Assembly: GCA_905210855.1 (NCBI GenBank)
Contig: CAJLYL010000020.1
Span: 1 to 25,287 of the forward strand
Length of the DNA stretch: 25,287 nt
Direction of reading: 5' to 3'
Source: an uncultured Clostridia bacterium
GTDB taxonomy: Bacteria; Bacillota; Clostridia; UMGS1810
The translations under genes were made by a program, and so were the position numbers. This document shows positions 7,919 through 14,756 of the stretch, piece by piece (position 1 is the first letter of the stretch; each line of letters opens with the position of its first letter). Below the pieces are notes generated by a model. It was not told where the DNA came from and ran no database searches. It saw only the letters and a list, made by a program, of their open reading frames with translations.

Positions 7919-7934
7919 CTTGATACATATAACT

Positions 7935-8806
7935 TTATCTGAGTTTGCGGTTATTTGCCCTAAATGCTCTGAGTTTTGCCATATCACCAACACCCGTATA
8001 ACTCCATCCAAGCGATCCGGAACTTAATCGTTCCGATAATATATGACTTATATGTCCTTCGGCACTGCAACCGATATATTTGGCATCATAGCTATTTTTT
8101 ATCCCTCCCCAGTTGTTCTTGATGTATTGCCATGTACTATTAATTTGTTCGACTCTCTGCAGCGTATCTGCACATATTCGTATATCATTAAATACATCTT
8201 TTACAGCTTTCAAATCTTTTTTGTGTATACTTCTCCATATATCGCCCCTCATTTCGGGAACATTGCCTGTTGCGCTGATGATATATTTGTTGAGATGATA
8301 CCTGTCGAGAACAATTTTTACTTTCGGGCTTTCTATTGACAATCTTTCATTTTCCATTTCGCGAATACTGTTCAGTACTGTCTGTTTGCTCAATTTTGAC
8401 TCAAAAACATTACTGCTTTTCTCATATGACATATCTATTGCATTTTCAATCATTTTTGCTTTTACGCCCATATCACATCGTTCATGCGGCTCTATACCAA
8501 ATATCCTGTCACAGATATGCGAATATCCCCGTCCGAACTTTGAAACGAAATATGTTCTTTGATAATGAACATCACCAAAAATGGTTGTCAAGGTTTTTTC
8601 TTGAAACTTTTTATCTATGCTCCATGACTTTTTTCGCGCCGGATCACTGCACAATTCATTATTTACGGATTCAAGAGCATATTTAACCGGTTCCACACCC
8701 AATCGGTCAAATCCGTAACCGTTCCATTCTCGGGAAAAATTTTTTTGAGGGTTTCATTAAAATTTTCAGTGCATTTTTCAACAAAGTGTGTTATGATAGT
8801 ATTCAT
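7935..8806 (-). pseudogene. Decayed ISLre2-family (UPF0236) transposase
   Basis: The start at 8806 gives MNTIITHFVEKCTENFNE, the family N-terminus, behind AAAAGGAG. The frame then breaks in an A7-T5-C3 run near 8745-8760; a -1 shift restores YGFDRLGVEPVKYALES and the rest. The remainder (frame 8702-7935) has family blocks FGDVHYQRTYF, GIEPHER, SKQTVLNSI, VLDRYHLNKYI and GDMAKLRAF. Between SKQTVLNSIREMENE and KVKIVLDRYHLNKYI (about 8320-8360), roughly 80-100 residues of the usual core, including acidic blocks, are missing in frame. The C-terminus also stops early (NNRKLR). About 290 residues remain of a usual 450 or so. Its base composition is clearly more AT-rich than its neighbours. It is inactive and foreign in origin. 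Confidence 0.85.
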
Positions 8807-8875
8807 AGAAAGTTTTCTCCTTTTGTATGTTTGGATTGGTTACCCAAATCATATCATAAAGGTTGAAAACTTTCT
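8807..8875 (-). promoter_or_regulatory. Inverted repeat at the transposase ribosome-binding site
   Basis: AGAAAGTTTTC (8807-8817) and GAAAACTTTCT (8865-8875) form an 11-bp perfect inverted repeat. On the transposase strand the proximal arm overlaps the end of AAAAGGAG and touches the ATG. A TATGAT -10-like hexamer (8853-8858 or 8848-8853 on the complement) lies between the arms. Read-through RNA from outside would fold and hide the ribosome-binding site, while RNA started between the arms would not. This is a known IS self-limiting design; here it is inferred from sequence only. Confidence 0.55.
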
Positions 8876-8951
8876 GCTTATTTTTCCGTTAGTAATTTTA
8901 CGCTAAGATCATCCGGTGCTTTATCATTGCAAAACGCATTTAGCCGAACCC
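8876..8951. other. Junction between IS remnant and spoIVB
   Basis: An AT-rich stretch probably containing the outer end of the IS (TTAGCGTAAAATTACTAACGG on the complement, near 8887-8907). No matching inverted repeat or target duplication is visible on the 7920-7935 side, which fits loss of the other IS end. No terminator is seen for spoIVB, which ends at 8952. Confidence 0.35.
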
Positions 8952-10250
8952 TCAATCCCTCGCCCCCTGCGCAAGCATGGTTTTCGCCATTATGGCGTAG
9001 CCGCGCGAGGAGTCATTCACAAAAACATGGGTAACCGCGCCTGCGAGATATCCGTCCTGCATTATCGGCGAGCCGCTCATTCCCTGCACAATGCCCCCTG
9101 TTGCGGCAATCAGGCGTTTGTCCGTGATGTGTATCACCATGCCTTTGGAATTGTTCTCATTCATGTGCATTATTTTCTCTATATCTATGTCAAACTCCTT
9201 TGCGCCGTCCCCGTCCACAGTGCATATGACCGTCGCCGCGCCCTCATGAATCTGCGCCGCGTCGGCAACGGGCACTGCCTTTGACGCGTCAAACTGCACT
9301 CCGTCCGCCTCGGCAAACACTCCGCAGGCAGTGTTTGAGCGGATTTTGCCCACAGCTCCGCCGGAGAACATACCGTGAATCTCCCCGGGGGTGCCGCGCT
9401 TGCCCTTCACCACGCTGAGCACGCGCGCACCCTCCATGCTGCCGCTGCCGGCAGGGAAAATCCTGTCCGTGTCGGAATCGGTAATGCCGTGCCCCAGCGC
9501 CGCCAAAGTGCCGTCCGACGGGCAATAGTATGTCAGTGTGCCTATGCCTGCCATGCTGTCGCGCACCACAAGCCCTATCTTGTAACCGCCGCCGTCGGCA
9601 TCTATCCGCGGCGAAACCTCGGTGCAGTACATCTTGTCGCCGCGCAGAATTTCTATCATCACTCCGCTGCCGCCGCTCTTGTCAATCTCTTTTGAAAATT
9701 CGCTTATCGTCTTCACGCGCACTCCGTTTACAGACGATATCACGTCGCCTTTTTTGTAAGGAATCTGCTCGGCAGGGCAAGTGAGCGCGCCGCCCTGTGT
9801 GCGAAAGCTGCCGTTTTTTATAATCACCGGTCCGTCGGAGAAAACCTTTATGCCGATTATGTCGCCGCACGGCACTACATAGGATTTACTCACCACATTC
9901 ACCGTCACGGTTTTTACGTCCAACGCACCGGCAAAACGGATGTCCGCGTCAAACACACCGCCTGCCTTTGCCACAGTGCTGTCGGGTGCGAGTATGCCGT
10001 CGTTGTTTGCCCTTGCGCTCATGGAAAACAGATTTGAAAATATGCCGAATCTGTCAAATTTGTATTTTTCGCCCTCCACAACGAATATTTCGTCGGGAAT
10101 GTTGCACCATATATAACCGATGCGGACGGCGCACGATGCCGCCGCAAGAGCAAAAAACGAAACCGCCGCCGCGCAGATGATTTTTTGTCTGCCTGTTTTG
10201 CGCTTTTTTGCGTTTTCGTTTGTTTCCTTTGCCGTTTCGCTGTTTTTCAT
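8952..10250 (-). CDS. spoIVB: SpoIVB stage IV sporulation serine protease (S55)
   Basis: 432 residues. An N-terminal hydrophobic segment (about 24-42) would act as a membrane anchor or signal. A PDZ-like region follows (about 125-215: YKKGDVISSVNGVRVKTISEF). The C-terminal S55 protease domain has the His motif ALGHGITD (H254) and the Ser motif GMSGSPIMQDG (Ser392 of GMSGSP expected as nucleophile), with conserved VTHVFVND...GYAIMAK. In Bacillus, SpoIVB is secreted from the forespore and cleaves SpoIVFA to trigger pro-sigma-K processing. Its presence argues for a spore-former. The ATG at 10250 follows AAGGAGAG on the minus strand. It is transcribed alone, divergent from the deacetylase gene. 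Confidence 0.94.
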   Translation of the reverse strand: MKNSETAKETNENAKKRKTGRQKIICAAAVSFFALAAASCAVRIGYIWCNIPDEIFVVEGEKYKFDRFGIFSNLFSMSARANNDGILAPDSTVAKAGGVFDADIRFAGALDVKTVTVNVVSKSYVVPCGDIIGIKVFSDGPVIIKNGSFRTQGGALTCPAEQIPYKKGDVISSVNGVRVKTISEFSKEIDKSGGSGVMIEILRGDKMYCTEVSPRIDADGGGYKIGLVVRDSMAGIGTLTYYCPSDGTLAALGHGITDSDTDRIFPAGSGSMEGARVLSVVKGKRGTPGEIHGMFSGGAVGKIRSNTACGVFAEADGVQFDASKAVPVADAAQIHEGAATVICTVDGDGAKEFDIDIEKIMHMNENNSKGMVIHITDKRLIAATGGIVQGMSGSPIMQDGYLAGAVTHVFVNDSSRGYAIMAKTMLAQGARD

Positions 10251-10305
10251 GATTTTTCTCTCCTTTTTTCAACCGTATCTTTTCTGATTTTCCGCTGAAT
10301 TTAAC

Positions 10306-10369
10306 TTAACCTGAAGTTATCCGAACTCGCCTTAATCGACGTAATTTCGGATAACTAATATCAGGTTAA
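10306..10369. repeat. Long inverted repeat between spoIVB and the deacetylase gene
   Basis: TTAACCTGA-AGTTATCCGAA (10306-10325) is matched on the opposite strand at 10346-10369, where four extra bases split the two halves; the loop is 20 bases. It has no T tract, so it is not a terminator. It lies in the putative spoIVB 5' leader. It could be a regulatory RNA fold, a protein-binding site or a small repeat element. Confidence 0.6.
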
Positions 10370-10384
10370 CCGCTTTGAAATTTT

Positions 10385-10413
10385 ATTATCCTTGAAAAAT
10401 TTTATAAAAACAA
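10385..10413 (-). promoter_or_regulatory. Possible sigma-A-like promoter for spoIVB
   Basis: On the minus strand TTGTTT (10413-10408) and GATAAT (10390-10385) are 17 bases apart. The region is very AT-rich, so chance matches are likely. No convincing sigma-F/sigma-G element was seen, although sporulation control would be expected for this gene. Confidence 0.3.
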
Positions 10414-10425
10414 CAAAATTTAATC

Positions 10426-10454
10426 TTGATATTTACGCCGTTAACAGGTATAAT
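10426..10454 (+). promoter_or_regulatory. Sigma-A promoter of the deacetylase gene
   Basis: TTGATA (10426-10431), a 17-bp spacer and a perfect TATAAT (10449-10454). Transcription would start near 10461 and give a leader of about 75 bases before the ATG at 10535. Confidence 0.8.
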
Positions 10455-10534
10455 AAAATTGGAGGATTTATATCCGTTTTAAGAATCTTAAAAAACTCGA
10501 TTGATATAGAAAAACAGGAACAGGAGGAGAAAGT

Positions 10535-12229
10535 ATGGCTGTGTTTAAGTCCAAAAAAACATACATAAAGCGGTATGCCGCCAGAAACGCCGACAAGAAG
10601 ATAACCTTCTCGCCGAGCGTTAAGTCAAGCTTTAATTCCGTTTCCGCACCGCAGGGCGGCAAGGCACAGCAGAGCACACCGCCGCGCAGAGTAAGCGAAA
10701 CCGCCGCAGGCGATTTTCGCCCGACATATGCCGACAGAGGAGCGGAACGCGAGAAGATATATAATGTAACAAAAGAACCCGAAAAGAGCTTTGTATCGCA
10801 CGGAACGGTGATTACCGGCGCAGGGATTCCGCGCCCCGAGCCGATAGACAAGCCCGACCTCTCGGGAGTGAGGGCGGAGGCAAACGTGCGCCCCGTTGCA
10901 GACCCGAGCGAGCCGATTCGTCAGATAACGCGTGAAACAGGAGCGCCCGTTGCTGCAAAAAGCGCCAAGGCGGAATCGGAATATCATTTCTATGACACGG
11001 TAAAGGAAATTAAGGAAAAGCAGGCTGCGGAAAAAGCGCCCGAAGCCGCAAAGACGGCGGCAAAAGAGCCTGAGAACAAAAACGCCGAAGCAAAACCCGA
11101 GGGCGTTGTGGGGATAGATGACGAAACACCGCCAAAGGTTGAAAAGAGCGAAAGGGACGAAAAGGGCGAAAAGGACGAAAAGGGCGAAAAGGGCGAAAAG
11201 GCAGAAAAACCCGAAAAACACGAAAAACCAAAAAAGATTGAAAAACAGGAAAAAAATGAAAAACCGGCAAAATCCGAAAAGCCGAAAAAGGCAAAACCGC
11301 CGAGGCAGCCGCGCGGCGGTGCAAAATCCGCCGGAAAAGTGATCCTCGCTGCGGTGAAGGTTGCCCTGCTTGTTGCCATAATCGGTGGCTGCGGATTTTA
11401 CGGATACAGATTCTACACGGAGCAGATAGCGCAGAAACAGGCACTTGACAAGGCGCTTGCCATAAACTACGCGCCGGAGGACTACGTCCTGCCCGAGACT
11501 CCGCAGACCGTTGCGGACGCAAACGCGCAGGCGAGAGACGCCGCATACAAAGAAGCCATGCGCCACGCCTATGTGCCGGGCAGGGGAGAAGTGCCGAACC
11601 TCTTTAAATACGACTATGTGAAGACCTGTTACCTCACGTTTGACGACGGCCCGAGCGGCACGGTAACGGAGAGCATACTCGACACACTGAAAAAATATGA
11701 TGTAAAGGCAACATTCTTCCTGGTGGGCAAAAATGCGCAGAGCTACCCCGACCTGGTGAAGAGGATGTACAATGAGGGTCACTCTCTCGGCAACCACTCC
11801 TATTCGCACGATTACAGCCATATGTATTCCGGCGACCCCGAGTTTGACGAGGAGATGAACAGGTGCAAAAACGCCATTGACAGCATAATCGGCACAAAAT
11901 ACAACAATCTGCTGTTCCGTTTCCCGGGCGGTTCGTTTGAGGTGTACAAGAGTTTTTACATCTACAACATACAGGCAGAGGGATATCAGTATGTGGACTG
12001 GACGGCGCTCACGGGCGACGCCGAGACGCAGAATCCCGACAAGGATTATATAATGAACAGCCTGAAACAGAGCACCAACGACGGCACCAAGGAGGATATA
12101 GTGGTGCTGATGCACGACGCCGGCGCAAAGCAGATAACGGCGGACACTCTGCCCGATGTGATAGAGTACCTCAAATCAAAGAACTATGTGTTCAAGCCGA
12201 TATATAACTCCAACTATAAAGCGGAGTAG
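10535..12229 (+). CDS. Membrane-anchored NodB-type polysaccharide deacetylase
   Basis: 564 residues. Residues 1-265 are a long, presumably cytoplasmic, charged tail with an xEK repeat tract (about 203-257). One transmembrane segment lies at about 268-291. The extracellular NodB domain (about 363-556) holds all five motifs: TFDDGP (368-373; D370 base, D371 metal), HSYSH (metal ligands H421 and H425), RFPGGS (R462), VDW (D488) and LMHD (H527). It should remove acetyl groups from peptidoglycan or another N-acetylated cell-surface glycan; which one is not shown. The ATG follows GGAGGAG (10523-10529). It has its own promoter and is divergent from spoIVB. The complete active site suggests a working enzyme; the long cytoplasmic tail is the unusual part. 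Confidence 0.9.
   Translation: MAVFKSKKTYIKRYAARNADKKITFSPSVKSSFNSVSAPQGGKAQQSTPPRRVSETAAGDFRPTYADRGAEREKIYNVTKEPEKSFVSHGTVITGAGIPRPEPIDKPDLSGVRAEANVRPVADPSEPIRQITRETGAPVAAKSAKAESEYHFYDTVKEIKEKQAAEKAPEAAKTAAKEPENKNAEAKPEGVVGIDDETPPKVEKSERDEKGEKDEKGEKGEKAEKPEKHEKPKKIEKQEKNEKPAKSEKPKKAKPPRQPRGGAKSAGKVILAAVKVALLVAIIGGCGFYGYRFYTEQIAQKQALDKALAINYAPEDYVLPETPQTVADANAQARDAAYKEAMRHAYVPGRGEVPNLFKYDYVKTCYLTFDDGPSGTVTESILDTLKKYDVKATFFLVGKNAQSYPDLVKRMYNEGHSLGNHSYSHDYSHMYSGDPEFDEEMNRCKNAIDSIIGTKYNNLLFRFPGGSFEVYKSFYIYNIQAEGYQYVDWTALTGDAETQNPDKDYIMNSLKQSTNDGTKEDIVVLMHDAGAKQITADTLPDVIEYLKSKNYVFKPIYNSNYKAE
11141..11289 (+). repeat. In-frame 9-bp tandem repeat tract (xEK units)
   Basis: Units of the form GAAAAGGGC/GAAAAGGAC (Glu-Lys-Gly/Asp) repeat within the deacetylase gene and become more diverged toward the 3' side (EKA, EKP, EKH, EKQ, EKN). 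The exact unit repeats near 11160-11205 look like a recently expanded minisatellite. The frame is kept throughout. Confidence 0.8.
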
Positions 12230-12259
12230 AGCGGGGGCCGAAAATATTCCGTAAAATGA

Positions 12260-12345
12260 TGTGTATGTGTTTTTTATTCTAAGACGACGAGTTCAGCGCT
12301 GCTGCACTGCTGTCCGAGTCGGCAAGAATAAAAAATACATACACA
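12260..12345. repeat. 86-bp snap-back inverted repeat in the deacetylase-glgB gap
   Basis: Arms of 21 bp at 12260-12280 and 12325-12345 (starting TGTGTATGT) match with one mismatch around a 44-base loop, which itself has weak pairing (GACGAGTTCAGC near GCTGTCCGAGTC). No T tract follows the 3' arm, so a simple terminator is unlikely. A MITE-like element or a structured RNA fits better. The rest of the gap (12230-12555) has an AT-rich stretch with short repeats (GCATA-ATA-TATGC at 12432-12444) and no credible gene. Confidence 0.65.
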
Positions 12346-12491
12346 GCCGGCACAAGTCTTAATGCGAGCCAAAATAAAATATATGCTACCGAGCCGGTAC
12401 ACGCATACCTGCGGCTGCTATCGCTTGCCAAAGCATAATATATGCCTGCAAGCCTAATCGCCGCTTAAACTTAAACATCTTGCAAAATCAA

Positions 12492-12520
12492 GCATTTCCG
12501 CGCGCAGACGCGCATATAAT
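12492..12520 (+). promoter_or_regulatory. Possible sporulation-type (sigma-E-like) promoter of glgB
   Basis: GCATTT (12492-12497), 15 bases, then CATATAAT (12513-12520), resembling the Bacillus sigma-E pattern (ATATT-type -35, CATACAAT-type -10). There is no good sigma-A -35 for the TATAAT at 12515. In Bacillus subtilis the glg operon is sporulation-controlled by sigma-E, which makes the reading plausible. An inverted repeat GCGCG-CAGA-CGCGC lies in the spacer. The match is imperfect. Confidence 0.35.
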
Positions 12521-12555
12521 TAATATGATGTTGTTTTTTGAAGGGTGGTCAGTAA

Positions 12556-14433
12556 ATGCAAAAGACAGAGATAATGAAAATGACGGACAGCTTTCTGTCC
12601 GGCAGCTCCGTAAACGCCTTTGAGCTGTTGGGCTGCCATCCGCAGGGCAAGGGCTATGTTTTCCGCGTGTGGGCGCCGAATGCAAGGTCTGTGTCCGTGA
12701 CGGGCGACTTTAACGATTGGGACAAGTCCGCCTGCCCCATGAACCGCACCTACGGCGGTCTGTGGGAGGTATATGTTGAGAATGCCGAGCAGTACGATAA
12801 CTATAAATACTGCATTCTCACCCCAAAGGGCGAATATAAAATGAAGAGCGACCCTTACGGGTTCCATATGTGCACACGCCCCGAGAATGCCTCAAAGGTG
12901 TATGACATAAGCGGCTACAAATGGACGGACGGCGAGTATATAGAAAAGAGAAAATCGTACAAGCCGCTGGAGCAACCCATGAACATATATGAGGTGCACC
13001 TCGGCTCGTGGCGCAAACACGCCGACGGCAACTATTTTGACTATGTATCGCTGGCAAAGCAGCTTGTGCCATACGTCAAAAAGATGGGTTACACCCACAT
13101 AGAGATAATGCCTGTGTCAGAATATCCCTACGACCCGTCGTGGGGGTACCAGGTAACGGGATATTATGCCCCCACATCGCGCTACGGCACTCCGGAGGAT
13201 TTTGCAAAGTTTGTGGATATCTGCCACAAAGGCGGCATAGGAGTAATTCTGGATTGGGTGGGAGCGCATTTCCCCAAGGATGAAAACGGGCTTATGGAAT
13301 TTGACGGCGGCTTCTGCTACGAATATTCCGACCCGCTCAAAAATGAGCATCCCGACTGGAACACGCGTATCTTTGACTACGGCAGAAACGAGGTTCTCTC
13401 CTTTCTGATATCAAATGTGGTGTTCTGGCAGAAGATTTATCATATAGACGGCATACGCGTTGACGCCGTGGCGTCCATGCTCTACCTGGACTACGGCAAA
13501 CGCGACGGCGGCTGGCGCGCCAATAAATACGGCGGCAACTACAACCTGGAGGCGATTGAGTTCCTCAAAAAACTCAACATCGCCGCATTTGAGTTTAACC
13601 CGTCAGCAATAATGGTTGCCGAGGAATCCACGGCTTTCCCCATGATAACCAAGCCGCCCTATGACGGCGGACTGGGATTCAACTTCAAGTGGAACATGGG
13701 CTGGATGAACGATATGCTCAGCTATATGTCGGCAGACCCGCTCTTTCGCAAGGGCAAGCACAACAACCTGACATTCTCGCTTACATACGCCTTTTCGGAG
13801 AACTACATTCTGCCGCTGTCTCACGACGAGGTGGTGCATGGCAAATGCTCGCTCATAGGCAAGATGCCGGGCGAATATGATGAGAAATTTGCAAATCTGC
13901 GCGCATTCTACGGCTACATGATGGCGCACCCGGGCAAAAAGCTGCTGTTTATGGGCGGAGAATTCGCACAGTTTATAGAATGGAACTACGCCAAGGAGCT
14001 GGATTGGCTTCTGCTTGAATACGACCTGCACAAGAAGATGCAGACCTACGTAAAGGATTTGAACAAGTTCTACTTAAATCACGCGCAGCTGTGGGAGAAT
14101 GACTCCGACTGGAGCGGCTTCCAATGGATAGTGCCCGACGACAACGCGCAGAGCGTGGCGGCGTTTATCCGCCGCGACAAATCGGGCGGATATCTGATAG
14201 CAGTGTCTAACTTCTGCCCCGTCACGCGCACAGACTACAAGATAGGCGTGCCGGACAAGGGTACATACAAGTGCGTGTTTACAAGCGACAAGGCGGCATA
14301 CGGCGGCGCAACGCCGAGGCTCGGCAGAGCCAAGGCAAAGGGCACGCCCATGCACGGCTTTGAGCAAAGCATAGAGATTACAATACCTGCAATGTCAACA
14401 AGTTTCTACATTTTGGACGGTAACAAAAAATAA
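12556..14433 (+). CDS. glgB: 1,4-alpha-glucan branching enzyme
   Basis: 625 residues, the usual size. The CBM48 domain (about 22-115) includes FRVWAPNARSVSVTGDFNDW. The GH13 barrel has EVHLGSWR (146-153), DWVGAHFP (233-240), the nucleophile D303 in GIRVDAVASM, the acid/base E356 in VAEEST and H423-D424 in LSHDEVVHG, followed by a C-terminal beta domain. It cuts alpha-1,4 chains and re-attaches them as alpha-1,6 branches in glycogen. The ATG at 12556 follows AAGGGTGG (12541-12548). It is first in the glycogen locus, but a 323-base gap with a repeat separates it from glgC, so the genes may not all share one transcript. Confidence 0.96.
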   Translation: MQKTEIMKMTDSFLSGSSVNAFELLGCHPQGKGYVFRVWAPNARSVSVTGDFNDWDKSACPMNRTYGGLWEVYVENAEQYDNYKYCILTPKGEYKMKSDPYGFHMCTRPENASKVYDISGYKWTDGEYIEKRKSYKPLEQPMNIYEVHLGSWRKHADGNYFDYVSLAKQLVPYVKKMGYTHIEIMPVSEYPYDPSWGYQVTGYYAPTSRYGTPEDFAKFVDICHKGGIGVILDWVGAHFPKDENGLMEFDGGFCYEYSDPLKNEHPDWNTRIFDYGRNEVLSFLISNVVFWQKIYHIDGIRVDAVASMLYLDYGKRDGGWRANKYGGNYNLEAIEFLKKLNIAAFEFNPSAIMVAEESTAFPMITKPPYDGGLGFNFKWNMGWMNDMLSYMSADPLFRKGKHNNLTFSLTYAFSENYILPLSHDEVVHGKCSLIGKMPGEYDEKFANLRAFYGYMMAHPGKKLLFMGGEFAQFIEWNYAKELDWLLLEYDLHKKMQTYVKDLNKFYLNHAQLWENDSDWSGFQWIVPDDNAQSVAAFIRRDKSGGYLIAVSNFCPVTRTDYKIGVPDKGTYKCVFTSDKAAYGGATPRLGRAKAKGTPMHGFEQSIEITIPAMSTSFYILDGNKK

Positions 14434-14475
14434 ATAAGATGAATCCATCGGCATTTGAATTGTTCTCATCAAATC

Positions 14476-14665
14476 CAAGGCTTCTCCTTGAGGAGAAGCC
14501 GGCAGCCCATTCAACATTATTTTGCAAAATAACGCTGAATGGAAACGGCTGACTGACGAGGTGTCGCTCACAAAGGTGAGCGTTACACAGGCGTCAGCGC
14601 TTTCATGCGCAATCCACACCTCATCCGTCACCTTTCGGCGACACCTTCCCCTCAAGGGGAAGGCT
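14476..14665. repeat. MITE-like palindromic repeat between glgB and glgC
   Basis: The left end (AAGGCTTCTCCTTGAGGAGA) and right end (CCTTCCCCTCAAGGGGAAGG, 14644-14663) are each palindromic and are roughly inverted copies of one another. Inside are a hairpin CGCTCAC-AAAG-GTGAGCG and the words GACGAGGTGT and CACACCTCAT on opposite sides. A 36-bp AT-rich palindrome (14507-14542) sits within its left half. Related copies are at 21667-21716 and 23609-23629. It fills most of the 323-base gap; no gene is seen there. Confidence 0.75.
14507..14542. repeat. AT-rich palindrome nested in the glgB-glgC repeat
   Basis: CCATTCAACATTATTTTG faces CAAAATAACGCTGAATGG; the arms match at 16 of 18 positions with no loop. 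It lies between CAGCC and GAAACGGCTG, which would otherwise form a short hairpin, so it looks like an insertion into the loop of the host repeat. Confidence 0.65.
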
Positions 14666-14756
14666 GCAAAACTGCGCAGCAATGTTGAGATTCAAAGTCA
14701 TTTTGCATGATTCACAATCGGCTGGAAAATAAAGAAACACAAGGAGGTTTTGTTTT

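Noticed and set aside
7882..7923. Leader peptide MYSPDGKSSRKEA
   Set aside because: The GGAGG before its ATG is only two bases away, and the frame is short enough to arise by chance. Noted in the leader entry but not called as a gene.
8043..8686. Plus-strand open frames across the transposase remnant
   Set aside because: They are shadows of the clearly recognisable minus-strand transposase.
10625..12115. Long minus-strand open frame of nearly 500 codons opposite the deacetylase gene
   Set aside because: Its translation is low-complexity (Phe/Leu/Arg-rich) and mirrors the Glu-Lys repeat; the plus strand carries a complete NodB domain.
14522..14710. Small open frame in the glgB-glgC gap
   Set aside because: It lies inside the palindromic repeat, has no ribosome-binding site and shows no recognisable protein features.
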